A DNA stretch of 64,000 nt from Tumebacillus avium. Lineage in GTDB: Bacteria; Bacillota; Bacilli; Tumebacillales; Tumebacillaceae. The translations under genes were made by a program, and so were the position numbers. The stretch covers positions 5,185,769 to 5,249,768 of the forward strand of contig NZ_CP021434.1 in assembly GCF_002162355.1 (NCBI RefSeq). Direction: 5' to 3'. Positions 38,244 to 47,158 of this stretch are shown one piece after another; position 1 is the stretch's first letter, and each line of letters opens with the position of its first letter. The notes below the pieces were generated by a model. That model did no database searches. It had not been told where the DNA came from and saw nothing but the letters and a program-made list of their open reading frames with translations.

Positions 38244-40404
38244 CTTTCGCCTGCTGCTCCAGCCAGCCGGAGGAGAGGCGCAAAAACATTTCGGCGATCT
38301 GCGAGACCAACTGCTGCCCTTCTGACACGTCATCGGGGAAGACGATCACATCAGCCCGCGAAACGACGCGCACCAGCACGTTGTCGCCGACTTTGAATTT
38401 GTGGCAGGCGACCGCTTTTTGCAGCCGTTCCTGAATCCGCAACACTTCTTCGCGGTTCACACGCGGCACCAGCAGCAAAAATTCATCGCCGCCATAGCGC
38501 GCCGCGATCTCACCGTGGCGCACGTTTTCTTTGATCAGCACGGCGATTTCGCGCAGGACCATGTTGCCAACTTCGAAGCCAAACGTGCGGTTGATGTTGG
38601 TGAACTCGGCGATGTTGATAAAAATCAGCGCGAACGACGTTCCGCTATCCTTGCTCTGCGCCATAAACTCCTCGACCATTTTGATCCGCAGGTAGTGGTA
38701 GGTGTAGAGGCCGGTCAGCTTGTCGACAAACAGATGGGTGTCAAAATCGGGCGTGTAGACGGCGACTTTGTCCCGGCCGCGCTGTTTGGCGCCCCAGTAC
38801 ATCGCCTGATCCGCTTTTTCCAGCAGTTCTTTTTCATTCTGGTCGTGGTCGGGGTAACTGGCCACGCCGACGGAGACGGTCACGCCTTGCACGGTGTAGC
38901 CTTGGTACTGAAACTTGTGAAAATGCAGCTCGCGGCGAATGCCTTCGACGACGCCTTTCGCTTCGTACAGCGAGGCGTCGAGCAGCAGCGCGAACTCTTC
39001 CCCGCCGTAGCGGGCCACAACTCCCTGCTTGCCGACCGCCTTCTGGAGCACTTGCGCCACTTGGCGCAGCACTTCATCGCCGACGACGTGGCCGTACGTA
39101 TCGTTGTATTTTTTGAAATGGTCGATGTCGAGGATGGCGATCGACATCGGCCGAACTTCCGCCTTGGCCTGCTCGAAACGGCGGGACAGTTCCTGATAGA
39201 AAAAGCGGTAATTGTAGAGCCCCGTGCCCGGGTCGCGCACGCTCGCTTCCTGCAGTTCGCGGTAAAGCGAGGCGTTTTCGATCAGCACCCCGACTTGGGC
39301 GGCGAGCACGGTGATCAGTTCGATCTGTTCCTCCGTATAAGCATAGGAGCGTGCCCCGTAGCAGGTGAGCACGCCCACCACCTTGTCACGCGCTTTCAGC
39401 GGCACGACGAGGAAAGACTTGAATTCTTCATGCTTCTCGGTGATCCGCTTGTCTTTCATCGTGTCCGGCACCGATTCGACCTGCTTGCTCTTCACGGCGA
39501 GCGAGGTGATGCTGCTTTCCGACAGGCAGAAGCCCGCTTGGGGCATCAGTTCCGGATGGTGTTGACCGTCGATCCAGACCGGCATCACCCGTTCGTTTTC
39601 CACCACCCACAGGACGGCCGACACCGACGGGGTTAATTTGCGCACCGATTCGGTGATCGTGCGCGATATATTTTGCAGATCAAATTCGCTCTGCAGGCGG
39701 TTCACCACTTCGTGCGCCTTGTTCGTCAATTTGATCTTGCGGTACAGCTTCAAGACCTGTCCGAACAGCACCAGCGGGATCATCATCAACAACAGCGACG
39801 GCGCATCCCCGTCAAAGGCCAGGATAAACACGGCAAACGGGATGCAGATCAGAAAGTTCATCGAATCGGAAACAAAAATTTTCAGGAAATCGCGCGGCGA
39901 TACTTCGTCGCGGCGCAGGATAAATAAAGTGTGTACCAAGAGGTGGTTCATCACCATGTACATCAGTGTCACCGGCAGCAAAATCAGATAATCCATCGTT
40001 TCGGCCGAACCGGTTAGCCGGGCCGCCTCACCGCCAAGCCATACGAAGACCCCATAGGCGGCAAACGTGCTGATTGCGTGCTGGGCGCCGTTGAACAAAT
40101 GAAGCAGCGTCCCCCGGTGGTTGCGCTTGATCAAAGGGGCTGCGACGACTGCGATGGTGACGAGCGGCGCGGCAACATGCGGGCCAAACAGCATCATCAC
40201 CGCCAGTGTCACGCCGTATGTCAGCGACCCGTAGCCGCTCCCGAGCGGAATCTGCACCGACTCGACAAGCAGATAGAGCAGGAGCAACAAGATCAACTGT
40301 GGACGGAGAAACGAGTCGTAGTGGTCAAAGGCTGCTGTCAGGAACAAAAATGCGGCAAAAGCGAGCACTGCATACTGATACAGTTTTACCGCCGTCAATC
40401 TCAC
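38239..40404 (-). CDS. Membrane GAF protein with tandem GGDEF domains
   Basis: The 721-residue protein has about seven helices (residues 8-235), a GAF-like domain (about 255-385) and two GGDEF domains. The first has RDPGTGLYNYRFFYQEL and ARYGGEEF; the second, DKLTGLYTYHYLRIKM and ARYGGDEF. Both active-site loops (GGEEF, GGDEF) look intact, which is unusual for tandem copies. It should make c-di-GMP in response to a signal at the membrane or the GAF domain. Start GTG 40404 follows GGAGGGG; in-frame starts further upstream are possible. Confidence 0.85.
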   Translation of the reverse strand: MRLTAVKLYQYAVLAFAAFLFLTAAFDHYDSFLRPQLILLLLLYLLVESVQIPLGSGYGSLTYGVTLAVMMLFGPHVAAPLVTIAVVAAPLIKRNHRGTLLHLFNGAQHAISTFAAYGVFVWLGGEAARLTGSAETMDYLILLPVTLMYMVMNHLLVHTLFILRRDEVSPRDFLKIFVSDSMNFLICIPFAVFILAFDGDAPSLLLMMIPLVLFGQVLKLYRKIKLTNKAHEVVNRLQSEFDLQNISRTITESVRKLTPSVSAVLWVVENERVMPVWIDGQHHPELMPQAGFCLSESSITSLAVKSKQVESVPDTMKDKRITEKHEEFKSFLVVPLKARDKVVGVLTCYGARSYAYTEEQIELITVLAAQVGVLIENASLYRELQEASVRDPGTGLYNYRFFYQELSRRFEQAKAEVRPMSIAILDIDHFKKYNDTYGHVVGDEVLRQVAQVLQKAVGKQGVVARYGGEEFALLLDASLYEAKGVVEGIRRELHFHKFQYQGYTVQGVTVSVGVASYPDHDQNEKELLEKADQAMYWGAKQRGRDKVAVYTPDFDTHLFVDKLTGLYTYHYLRIKMVEEFMAQSKDSGTSFALIFINIAEFTNINRTFGFEVGNMVLREIAVLIKENVRHGEIAARYGGDEFLLLVPRVNREEVLRIQERLQKAVACHKFKVGDNVLVRVVSRADVIVFPDDVSEGQQLVSQIAEMFLRLSSGWLEQQAKA

Positions 40405-40510
40405 ATTCAACCACCCCTCCATCACCCGATACAAAAACTGTAGGTAAGATAGTTCCACTAAAAGTTCGAAGATTCCTTCTCATTGATCTAAAGGAATTTT
40501 CACAAACGTT

Positions 40511-40543
40511 AAAAAGCCCCCGCTGGGAGACGGGGGCTTAACC
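40511..40543 (-). terminator. Terminator upstream of the GGDEF gene
   Basis: AAGCCCCCG pairs with CGGGGGCTT; TTTTTAA follows on the minus strand. It would insulate the GGDEF gene from leftward transcription. The rest of 40405-40695 shows no gene. Confidence 0.65.
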
Positions 40544-40695
40544 GAGTGCTGCGATGACTGGTCTGTAGACTGCTGTAAAAAATCTTCATCGTCTGCTGCG
40601 ACTCTTGCTGCGACTTCGGTCACTTTCCATCATGTCCGCTGGTACAAGCGAATATACATAGAACGACAAAATGGGACTAGGAGGTGCTCGTTTTT

Positions 40696-41094
40696 ATGAA
40701 AAGCAAACCCCTTGCGGAGTACGCGCCGAATTTTGGCGGTATGCCCGTGCTGTATGGTCTGATTGCATCGTTTATCACCGCATTTGCTTCGATCCTGATC
40801 ACGACGTTCGTCATGGGCTGGACTTCGGTTGCCGAAGCCAATCTCTCCTCGATCACCTATGTGTTAAACATGGTATCGGTGCTGGTCGGCTCCCTGCTGG
40901 CGGCACGCCAAGCTGGCAATCGCGGCTGGTACTACGGCGGTTTGACCGGGCTGTCGTACGCGGTGATCGTCACCATGCTCGGCCTCGTCGTTGTCAGCGG
41001 CCCGGCATTCAGCATGAACACGGTGTTCCAGGATCTGCTGATGATGCTCGTCGGCGCATTCGGCGGGATGATCGGCGTCAACCTGCGCAAATAG
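40696..41094 (+). CDS. yrzE: TIGR04086-family membrane protein (YrzE-like)
   Basis: The 132-residue protein has four hydrophobic segments and the YGLIASFITAFASILITTF start typical of YrzE-type proteins. The function is unknown. ATG 40696 follows AGGAGGTG by eight bases. Its place between yajC and the DUF421/spoVB block matches Bacillus, though a GGDEF gene is inserted here. Confidence 0.82.
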   Translation: MKSKPLAEYAPNFGGMPVLYGLIASFITAFASILITTFVMGWTSVAEANLSSITYVLNMVSVLVGSLLAARQAGNRGWYYGGLTGLSYAVIVTMLGLVVVSGPAFSMNTVFQDLLMMLVGAFGGMIGVNLRK

Positions 41095-41105
41095 CTGCTC
41101 CAAAA

Positions 41106-41141
41106 CAAAGCCCCCTCGAAGATCGAGGAGGCTTTTTATGT
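41106..41141. terminator. Terminator between yrzE and yajC
   Basis: AGCC-CCTCG pairs with CGAGG-GGCT with one internal mismatch; TTTTT on the plus strand, A run on the other side. Confidence 0.75.
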
Positions 41142-41151
41142 ATCGTGATTG

Positions 41152-41412
41152 CTAGTCTTTGATGATGTGGTTGACCGCCGAGCGCTCAAACGTCATCTTC
41201 TGGTTGTCGCTAACGGTCAGGACAACCGTCTTTTCTTCGATTGCTACTACCGTGCCGTGCAGGCCGCCGATGGTGATCACGCGGTCGCCGCTCTTCAGCG
41301 CGTCGAGCATGCCCATGCGCTCACGCTGACGCTTTTGCTGCGGGCGGATGATGAACAGCCAGAAAACTACGAAGATCAGCAGAATCGGTGCTAATTGTGC
41401 CAAGAGTTCCAT
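41152..41412 (-). CDS. yajC: Preprotein translocase accessory protein YajC
   Basis: The 86-residue protein has one N-terminal helix followed by FWLFIIRPQQKRQRERMGML, the YajC hallmark, and a small SH3-like domain with VITIGGLHGTVV. It associates with SecDF. It follows tgt by 29 bp, as in most bacteria. Confidence 0.93.
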   Translation of the reverse strand: MELLAQLAPILLIFVVFWLFIIRPQQKRQRERMGMLDALKSGDRVITIGGLHGTVVAIEEKTVVLTVSDNQKMTFERSAVNHIIKD

Positions 41413-41441
41413 TTTGTCTTATCCCTCCAATCTTTCTATCA

Positions 41442-42563
41442 TTACATATTATAGCCGTAAGACTCATAAAATGCATGCTTGTACTCTAAAAGTCTGTCTT
41501 CATCGATCGCTTTTCGAATATTGTCCATCATTGTGACGAGGAAATGGACGTTGTGAATCGAGGTCAGACGGATGCCAAACGTCTCATCGCACTTGATCAG
41601 ATGGCGGATGTAGGCGCGGCTGTAGTTCTTGCAGGTGTAGCAGTCGCAGTTCGGATCGAGCGGGCCGAAGTCGCGGGCATAGTTGGCGTTGCGCACGACC
41701 ACTTTGCCGACCGAAGTCATGCAGCTGCCGTTGCGGGCGATACGGGTCGGCAGTACGCAGTCGAACATGTCGATGCCGCGAATGACACCTTCGAACAGAT
41801 CGTCCGGAGAGCCAACGCCCATCAGGTAGCGCGGTTTATCTTTTGGCATCAGCGGCGTGGTGAACTCCAGCACTTCGTTCATGATTTCTTTCGGCTCGCC
41901 AACCGACAAGCCGCCGACCGCATAGCCCGGGAAATCAAGTTCGAGCAGTTCTTCCGCGCTCTGTCTGCGCAGTTCCTTGTCCATCCCGCCTTGGATGATG
42001 CCAAACAGCGCCTGCTCATCGGGACGCTGGTGCGCCGCGATGCAGCGTTTCGCCCAGCGCGTGGTGCGCTCCAGCGAGTCTTTCAGGTATTGGCGGTCGG
42101 CCGGGTACGGCGGGCACTCGTCAAACGCCATGATGATGTCCGCGCCGAGGTCGTTTTCGATCTCGATCGCTTTTTCCGGGGTTAGGAACAGCTTCTCGCC
42201 GCTGATATGGTTGCGGAACTGCACGCCTTCCTCGGTGATCTTGCGCAGGTCGGACAAGGAAAAGACCTGGAAGCCGCCGCTGTCGGTGAGAATCGGGCGA
42301 TCCCAGTTCATGAACTTGTGCAAGCCGCCCGCCTCTTTGACGATGTCGTGGCCGGGACGCAGCCACAAATGGTATGTATTGCTCAAGATGATCTGCGCGC
42401 CAATGTCCTTGAGCTCTTCCGGGCTCAAGGTCTTGACGGTCGCCAAGGTGCCGACTGGCATAAAGATCGGCGTTTCGATCACGCCGTGCGGGGTGTGCAG
42501 ACGCCCGCGGCGCGCACCTGTATGTTTTTCCGTTTTCAAAAGTTCATAGCGGATTGCTGCCAT
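41442..42563 (-). CDS. tgt: tRNA-guanine transglycosylase
   Basis: The 373-residue enzyme exchanges guanine 34 for preQ1 in GUN tRNAs. Motifs include LTDSGGFQVFSL, MAFDECPPYP, GGLSVGEPKE, and the nucleophile region GIDMFDCVLPTR. A zinc site CDCYTCKNYSRAYIRHL lies near the C-terminus. ATG 42563 is chosen from GAGGAGG 11 bases upstream. It lies directly after queA in the queuosine pathway. Confidence 0.96.
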   Translation of the reverse strand: MAAIRYELLKTEKHTGARRGRLHTPHGVIETPIFMPVGTLATVKTLSPEELKDIGAQIILSNTYHLWLRPGHDIVKEAGGLHKFMNWDRPILTDSGGFQVFSLSDLRKITEEGVQFRNHISGEKLFLTPEKAIEIENDLGADIIMAFDECPPYPADRQYLKDSLERTTRWAKRCIAAHQRPDEQALFGIIQGGMDKELRRQSAEELLELDFPGYAVGGLSVGEPKEIMNEVLEFTTPLMPKDKPRYLMGVGSPDDLFEGVIRGIDMFDCVLPTRIARNGSCMTSVGKVVVRNANYARDFGPLDPNCDCYTCKNYSRAYIRHLIKCDETFGIRLTSIHNVHFLVTMMDNIRKAIDEDRLLEYKHAFYESYGYNM

Positions 42564-42579
42564 GCTGACTAGTTCCTCC

Positions 42580-43602
42580 TCAGTAAATGAACATCGCGTC
42601 GCCAAACGAGAAGAAGCGGTACTCTTCCCGAACTGCCTCCGCATAGGCACGAAGCACAGCTTCGCGTCCGGCGAGCGCCGATACGAGCATCACCAGCGAC
42701 GATTTCGGCAGGTGGAAGTTGGTGACCAGCGCATCGACCACCGTAAACGCCACGCCGGGATAGATAAAGATGTCGGTCCAGCCGCTCGCTTCCCGGATCT
42801 CGCCCTTTTGCCCCGCCGTCTCCAGCGTCCGGCAGGCGGTGGTGCCGACGGCGATGACGCGATGGCCGCCCGCTTTCGTCTCGCGGATCAGATCGGCCGT
42901 CTCCTGCGGCAGATGGTACCACTCGGCGTGCATCTTGTGCTCATCGAGCGTGTCGGCCGACACCGGTCGGAAGGTGCCGAGCCCGACATGCAGCGTCACA
43001 AAGCCGATCTGAATGCCTTTTGCCTGGATCTGCTCCAGAAATTCTTTTGTAAAATGCAGGCCTGCCGTCGGAGCGGCCGCCGAGCCGCGGTGTTTGCTGA
43101 ACACCGTCTGGTAGCGCTCCTGATCGTCCAGTTGTTCTGTGATGTACGGAGGCAGCGGCATCTGGCCAAGCTGGTCGAGAATCTCGTAGAACATTCCCTC
43201 ATACGAAAAGCGGACGATTCGTCCGCCTTCTTCCGTCGTATCCAGCACTTCTGCCGTGAGCAGTCCGTCGCCAAACGTGACCTGCGTGCCGACGCGCAGC
43301 TTCTTGCCTGGGCGCACCAGCACCTCCCAAACATTTGGCTCCATCTCTTTCAACAGCAAAAATTCGACCTTGGCGCCCGTGTCGGATTTGACCCCGTACA
43401 GACGCGCCGGCAGCACCCGCGTGTCGTTGAGAATCAACGCATCCCCCGGCTCTAAAAATTCGATCAGGTCGGAGAAGCGCCGATGGCCGATCTCCCCCGT
43501 CCGCTTGTTGAGCGTCATCAGTCGGGACGCGGTGCGCTCAAGCAGCGGATGCTGGGCGATCAGCTCGTCAGGCAAATGAAAATCAAATTCTTCAACACGC
43601 AT
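42580..43602 (-). CDS. queA: S-adenosylmethionine:tRNA ribosyltransferase-isomerase
   Basis: The 340-residue enzyme builds epoxyqueuosine from preQ1 in tRNA using SAM as ribosyl donor. Typical segments are VEEFDFHLPDELIAQHPLLE, LILNDTRVLPARLYG, and APTAGLHFTKEFLE. ATG 43602 has GGTGA eight bases upstream. It precedes tgt by 16 bp and follows the SpoIID-like gene. Confidence 0.96.
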   Translation of the reverse strand: MRVEEFDFHLPDELIAQHPLLERTASRLMTLNKRTGEIGHRRFSDLIEFLEPGDALILNDTRVLPARLYGVKSDTGAKVEFLLLKEMEPNVWEVLVRPGKKLRVGTQVTFGDGLLTAEVLDTTEEGGRIVRFSYEGMFYEILDQLGQMPLPPYITEQLDDQERYQTVFSKHRGSAAAPTAGLHFTKEFLEQIQAKGIQIGFVTLHVGLGTFRPVSADTLDEHKMHAEWYHLPQETADLIRETKAGGHRVIAVGTTACRTLETAGQKGEIREASGWTDIFIYPGVAFTVVDALVTNFHLPKSSLVMLVSALAGREAVLRAYAEAVREEYRFFSFGDAMFIY

Positions 43603-43641
43603 GATGTGGTTCACCTTTCAAATCTATTTCGATAAATGGAC

Positions 43642-45729
43642 TTATTGCTTTTCAGTCAGGGTAACCCCTTGATAATAGTGTTTCAAAATCTTGTCATACG
43701 TATACCCGTTGACCGCAGCGCCATGCGCCCCCCACTGCGACATGCCAAGCGCGTGGCCCCAGCCGTTGCCATGGAAGATGTAGGACTGGTTCTTGGTGAC
43801 GACGCGGCTCTTGCCCCCCGCGCCGAGCAGGACGAATGATTGATTTGATCCGTTGACCGCCGTGGTGGCTGTACCCGACGCCGTGACAACGTGCAGTTCT
43901 TTGCCCTGCAGCTTGGCATTGGGATACTCGCTCTTTATGCCGCTGGCGCTCTGCACCGTATAGGTGCCCTGCTGCTCGATCGTGGCGCGCGTGCTCCACA
44001 GGTCGTTGAACAGGTAGCGGTAGTAGTCGGCGTTGGTCACCGTGATCGGCTTGCCGTTGGCGCTGACTTCGAGCATGTGCTCGCCCTGGCCCCACTTGGA
44101 GACGCGCAGGTCGTAGACCGGCCCGGTGACGGTCGGGTAGCCGCTGGCCTGGTTCTCGTTGATCATGTTCATCATCTCATTGGGCGTGAACGGGCCTTTT
44201 TGCCAGTTGTAGGTGTTGTACTCGATCTCTTCGTCGAGAATTACGACCCGCATGCCTTTCGACGCGTTGGCCAGCGTGCTGGCATAATAGTTCGGCACGG
44301 GGCGCACCGCCTGCGCGTCCGCATTGACGACGCCGGTCGCAAATCCGGCCGCATTGGTGCCGTCTTTCGTCACGCCGCTCGCCCGCATCCAGCCGATCAG
44401 ACCGCTTGGCAGCTGCACGCGGTAGGTCAGCGGCTCCCGGCGGGTCGATTCGGCGTCCCAGGGGCTCTCCACAGCCTTCAGGTAGTCGATGCCCTGGCTG
44501 CCCCAGATCTCGGCCACGTCGCCCGAATAACCGCCGTGGTTGGACGAATAGAGCGTCTCCACGTAGGCGCCGTTTTTCGTCAGCACCTGACCCATCGTCG
44601 CATTGACCGCCTGATTGGTGTCTTCCGCCTCGCGCGTGTAGCCGCGATACGCCTGATCCCAGACGTCATCCGAGATGTCGGCGACGCCCCAGCGGTTGCC
44701 GCCCATCTTGCGCACCGCATAGGTCCTTGCGGCCACCGCCTGCGCCTTGAGCGCTTCCATCGGCCACCCGGACGCCATCTCCTGCGGGAGAACGCCGTAC
44801 AGGTATTGGTCGAGGCCGACGTAGTTGATCACGTGCGGCTTCTCGTTATAGCCTTGGACGAGGATCGCGCCGCGGTACTCGCGGGCTTTCTCCATTACTT
44901 TCGTCACCGCCGGCGTGCCGATCGGCACAAACGCCGACTCTTCCTTCGCCGAGTTCTGGATGAAATGCGGAATCTCCATGCCCGAGTAAGCGCTTTTCTT
45001 GATCATCAGGTAGTCGGCCGGCGCAAAATCGGCCTTGGCATAGCCGCCGCCAAGCTTCGCGTTTACGCTGTCCAGTTCTGCCTGAGACGCTTCGTTGCCG
45101 ACCCAGACCTCCCACGTGCCGTCTTTGCGCACCAGCGGGTAGGCTTCGTGCCCTTTGGCGCGCAGGTCGTTCGCTTTCGCTTCGGCGGCGCTTTGGCTGG
45201 CCTGCTTGCCTGCGGTCAGACGCATGTAGCCGCGCACTTTCGCCGCGCCGATGGCGGCGAGCTTGGTGCGTGCAGAATCTGCCTGGGTGCGGTACTCATA
45301 GTAGCCGTTGATCAGCTGATAGCGCTTCTGGCCGGAGAGGGACTCGACCAAAATGTCATACGACATCCCCATGTCGTCGATGCGTCCCGCAGCCGTCTGC
45401 GCTTCGGCCAGGGTCGCGTAGCTGCCGACGAGGACGTAATAGTTGTCCAAAGAGGCCTTCACTGCGCTGTTTGACGAATACCTTGCCGTAAACTTGCCTC
45501 CCGTATAAAAGCCAGCCTGCAAGCCGCCTTGGCCTTGCAGAGTGACGGTGTCGGTCGTCGTGTTAAAGGAACTCGTTTTCATCATCAGACCCACGCGAAT
45601 CGGGGTCGAACCGCTCACTGCTTGTGCAGTTTGCATCATCGGCGTCTGAATCAGGCCGCCGGCCAAAGTGACCGCGACCAGACAGACGGAGACCTTTTTC
45701 CAGGCAGCAGATACTCTTGAGGTGCGCAT
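43642..45729 (-). CDS. SPOR/SpoIID-domain secreted protein
   Basis: The 695-residue protein has a signal peptide (cleavage near AQAVSG), two or three SPOR-like repeats (residues about 65-225, YYVLVGSYATLAEAQTAA), then a SpoIID domain (about 300-420). That domain carries the motif MEALKAQAVAARTYAVRK and HGGYSGDVAEIWG. A C-terminal part has NGWGHALGMSQWGAHG. SpoIID proteins are peptidoglycan lytic transglycosylases acting on denuded glycans; SPOR domains bind such glycans. ATG 45729 follows AAGGAGA. It is likely co-transcribed with queA-tgt-yajC. Confidence 0.88.
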   Translation of the reverse strand: MRTSRVSAAWKKVSVCLVAVTLAGGLIQTPMMQTAQAVSGSTPIRVGLMMKTSSFNTTTDTVTLQGQGGLQAGFYTGGKFTARYSSNSAVKASLDNYYVLVGSYATLAEAQTAAGRIDDMGMSYDILVESLSGQKRYQLINGYYEYRTQADSARTKLAAIGAAKVRGYMRLTAGKQASQSAAEAKANDLRAKGHEAYPLVRKDGTWEVWVGNEASQAELDSVNAKLGGGYAKADFAPADYLMIKKSAYSGMEIPHFIQNSAKEESAFVPIGTPAVTKVMEKAREYRGAILVQGYNEKPHVINYVGLDQYLYGVLPQEMASGWPMEALKAQAVAARTYAVRKMGGNRWGVADISDDVWDQAYRGYTREAEDTNQAVNATMGQVLTKNGAYVETLYSSNHGGYSGDVAEIWGSQGIDYLKAVESPWDAESTRREPLTYRVQLPSGLIGWMRASGVTKDGTNAAGFATGVVNADAQAVRPVPNYYASTLANASKGMRVVILDEEIEYNTYNWQKGPFTPNEMMNMINENQASGYPTVTGPVYDLRVSKWGQGEHMLEVSANGKPITVTNADYYRYLFNDLWSTRATIEQQGTYTVQSASGIKSEYPNAKLQGKELHVVTASGTATTAVNGSNQSFVLLGAGGKSRVVTKNQSYIFHGNGWGHALGMSQWGAHGAAVNGYTYDKILKHYYQGVTLTEKQ

Positions 45730-45888
45730 GATCGTCTCCTTACGTGATAATCTAGATTCGGGGTGCATGTAGGGTACTATACTTCTCTATTTGGCTCAGT
45801 TTTCCTGCACTTCTTCTACAAAAGCCGTCAGTATTCGTCAAAAGCAGACGGGCTCTATGAAAACTGGATTAATTTGTTTTAGAAATGA

Positions 45889-45918
45889 TGGACACTAGCC
45901 TATCTAAACGTCTATAAT
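45889..45918 (+). promoter_or_regulatory. Promoter of the HD-GYP gene
   Basis: TGGACA (45889-45894) and TATAAT (45913-45918), 18-base spacer, 39 bases before the ATG. Confidence 0.55.
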
Positions 45919-45957
45919 ACTAATGAAAAATCTAAAATTTCAGGGAGACGGTACTGC

Positions 45958-47043
45958 ATGCGATTAGCCCCTGTATCACTGAGTCTGGTTGAGTCGATCC
46001 TCGCCAAGCCGGTCCTCGATGAAAAAGGTATGATCCTCGTCGGTGCTGGGGTCAAGCTTTCCGAACGCATGATCACGCGTTTAAAACAGCTTGGAGTCTC
46101 CAGCCTTTATATTGAAGATAAGCGCACGGACGATATTGTAATCGTCGATGCGGTGTCTGACGAGACGCGTCGAAACGCGGTCAACACCGTCTACAACTCA
46201 ATGCTGCAAATGATTGAAACGGAACGGGGCGCACGACGCGCTTCCCGCCCGCAGATCGGTCGCGAGATTTCCAAGGTATTTCAAGATATCCTCGCCGATT
46301 TGAAAGCCAATGGGACAGGCTTGATCAACCTGGCGAGCATTTTCACAGTAGACGGATACCTCTATCATCATTCGGTGAACGTAGCCATTCTGGCGACGGC
46401 ATTAGGTCTGGCCAAAGGGTATGGTCAGAAAGAGATCACCGAGCTTGGCGTTGGCGCCTTGCTGCATGACATCGGCTGCACCAAGGTTCCGCAAGAAATT
46501 TTGAACAAGCCCGGCCGCTATTCGGATCTCGAGTTTGAGTTGATGAAGAAGCATGCGGAGTGGGGCTATGAGATGCTGCGCGAGCAAGACAGCATCTCGC
46601 TGTTGTCCGCCCATGTCGCGTACCAGCATCACGAGCGCAATGACGGCTCGGGGTACCCGCGCGGTCTGAAGGGCGATGAGATCCACGAGTATGCGAAGAT
46701 CGTCGGCATGTGCGATGTGTATGAAGCATTGACTTCGAAGCGTTTCCACCGGGAAGCGTTCCTGCCGCATGAAGCTTTGGAGTTCATCTTGGGCGGGAGC
46801 ACCGCGCTGTTTGATCTGTCCCTCGTGCGTCTGTTTGCAAAAAACGTGGCCGTGTATCCGATCGGCATGACAGTCAAATTAAACACCGACGAAACAGCAG
46901 TTGTCGTCAGCCTCAACCCGGAGTATCCGCAGCGTCCGGTCGTCCGTCTGCTCACCGACGAGTCCGGCCGACGTCTGGACAGCCCGTACGACATCGACCT
47001 CACCAAAGAACTGACCATGATGATCGTCAGCTACAACGAGTAA
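45958..47043 (+). CDS. HD-GYP-domain protein, probable c-di-GMP phosphodiesterase
   Basis: The 361-residue soluble protein has an N-terminal region of about 110 residues, then an HD-GYP domain (about 125-300). HD lies in LLHDIGCTKVP, and the GYP motif in HHERNDGSGYPRGLKGDEIH. These enzymes degrade c-di-GMP. An AGGGAGACG site precedes the ATG. With the tandem-GGDEF gene 5.5 kb away it gives both synthesis and breakdown in one region, a functional link that is only inferred. Confidence 0.9.
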   Translation: MRLAPVSLSLVESILAKPVLDEKGMILVGAGVKLSERMITRLKQLGVSSLYIEDKRTDDIVIVDAVSDETRRNAVNTVYNSMLQMIETERGARRASRPQIGREISKVFQDILADLKANGTGLINLASIFTVDGYLYHHSVNVAILATALGLAKGYGQKEITELGVGALLHDIGCTKVPQEILNKPGRYSDLEFELMKKHAEWGYEMLREQDSISLLSAHVAYQHHERNDGSGYPRGLKGDEIHEYAKIVGMCDVYEALTSKRFHREAFLPHEALEFILGGSTALFDLSLVRLFAKNVAVYPIGMTVKLNTDETAVVVSLNPEYPQRPVVRLLTDESGRRLDSPYDIDLTKELTMMIVSYNE

Positions 47044-47125
47044 ACACAAAACCCCCGCAGCTCACTGCTCCGGGGTTTTTGTTATGCTGTAAAAAACCCC
47101 GGAGCAGGTGCTCCGGGGTTTTGTT
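47044..47125. terminator. Two successive terminators after the HD-GYP gene
   Basis: An imperfect CCCCG...CGGGG hairpin (47050-47080) with a TTTTTG tail is followed by a perfect AACCCCGGAGC/GCTCCGGGGTT hairpin (47094-47122). Either can end rightward transcription and the second also leftward. Confidence 0.85.
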
Positions 47126-47158
47126 TGACTGCAAAGACACTTCCGTTCTCAAGACGGC

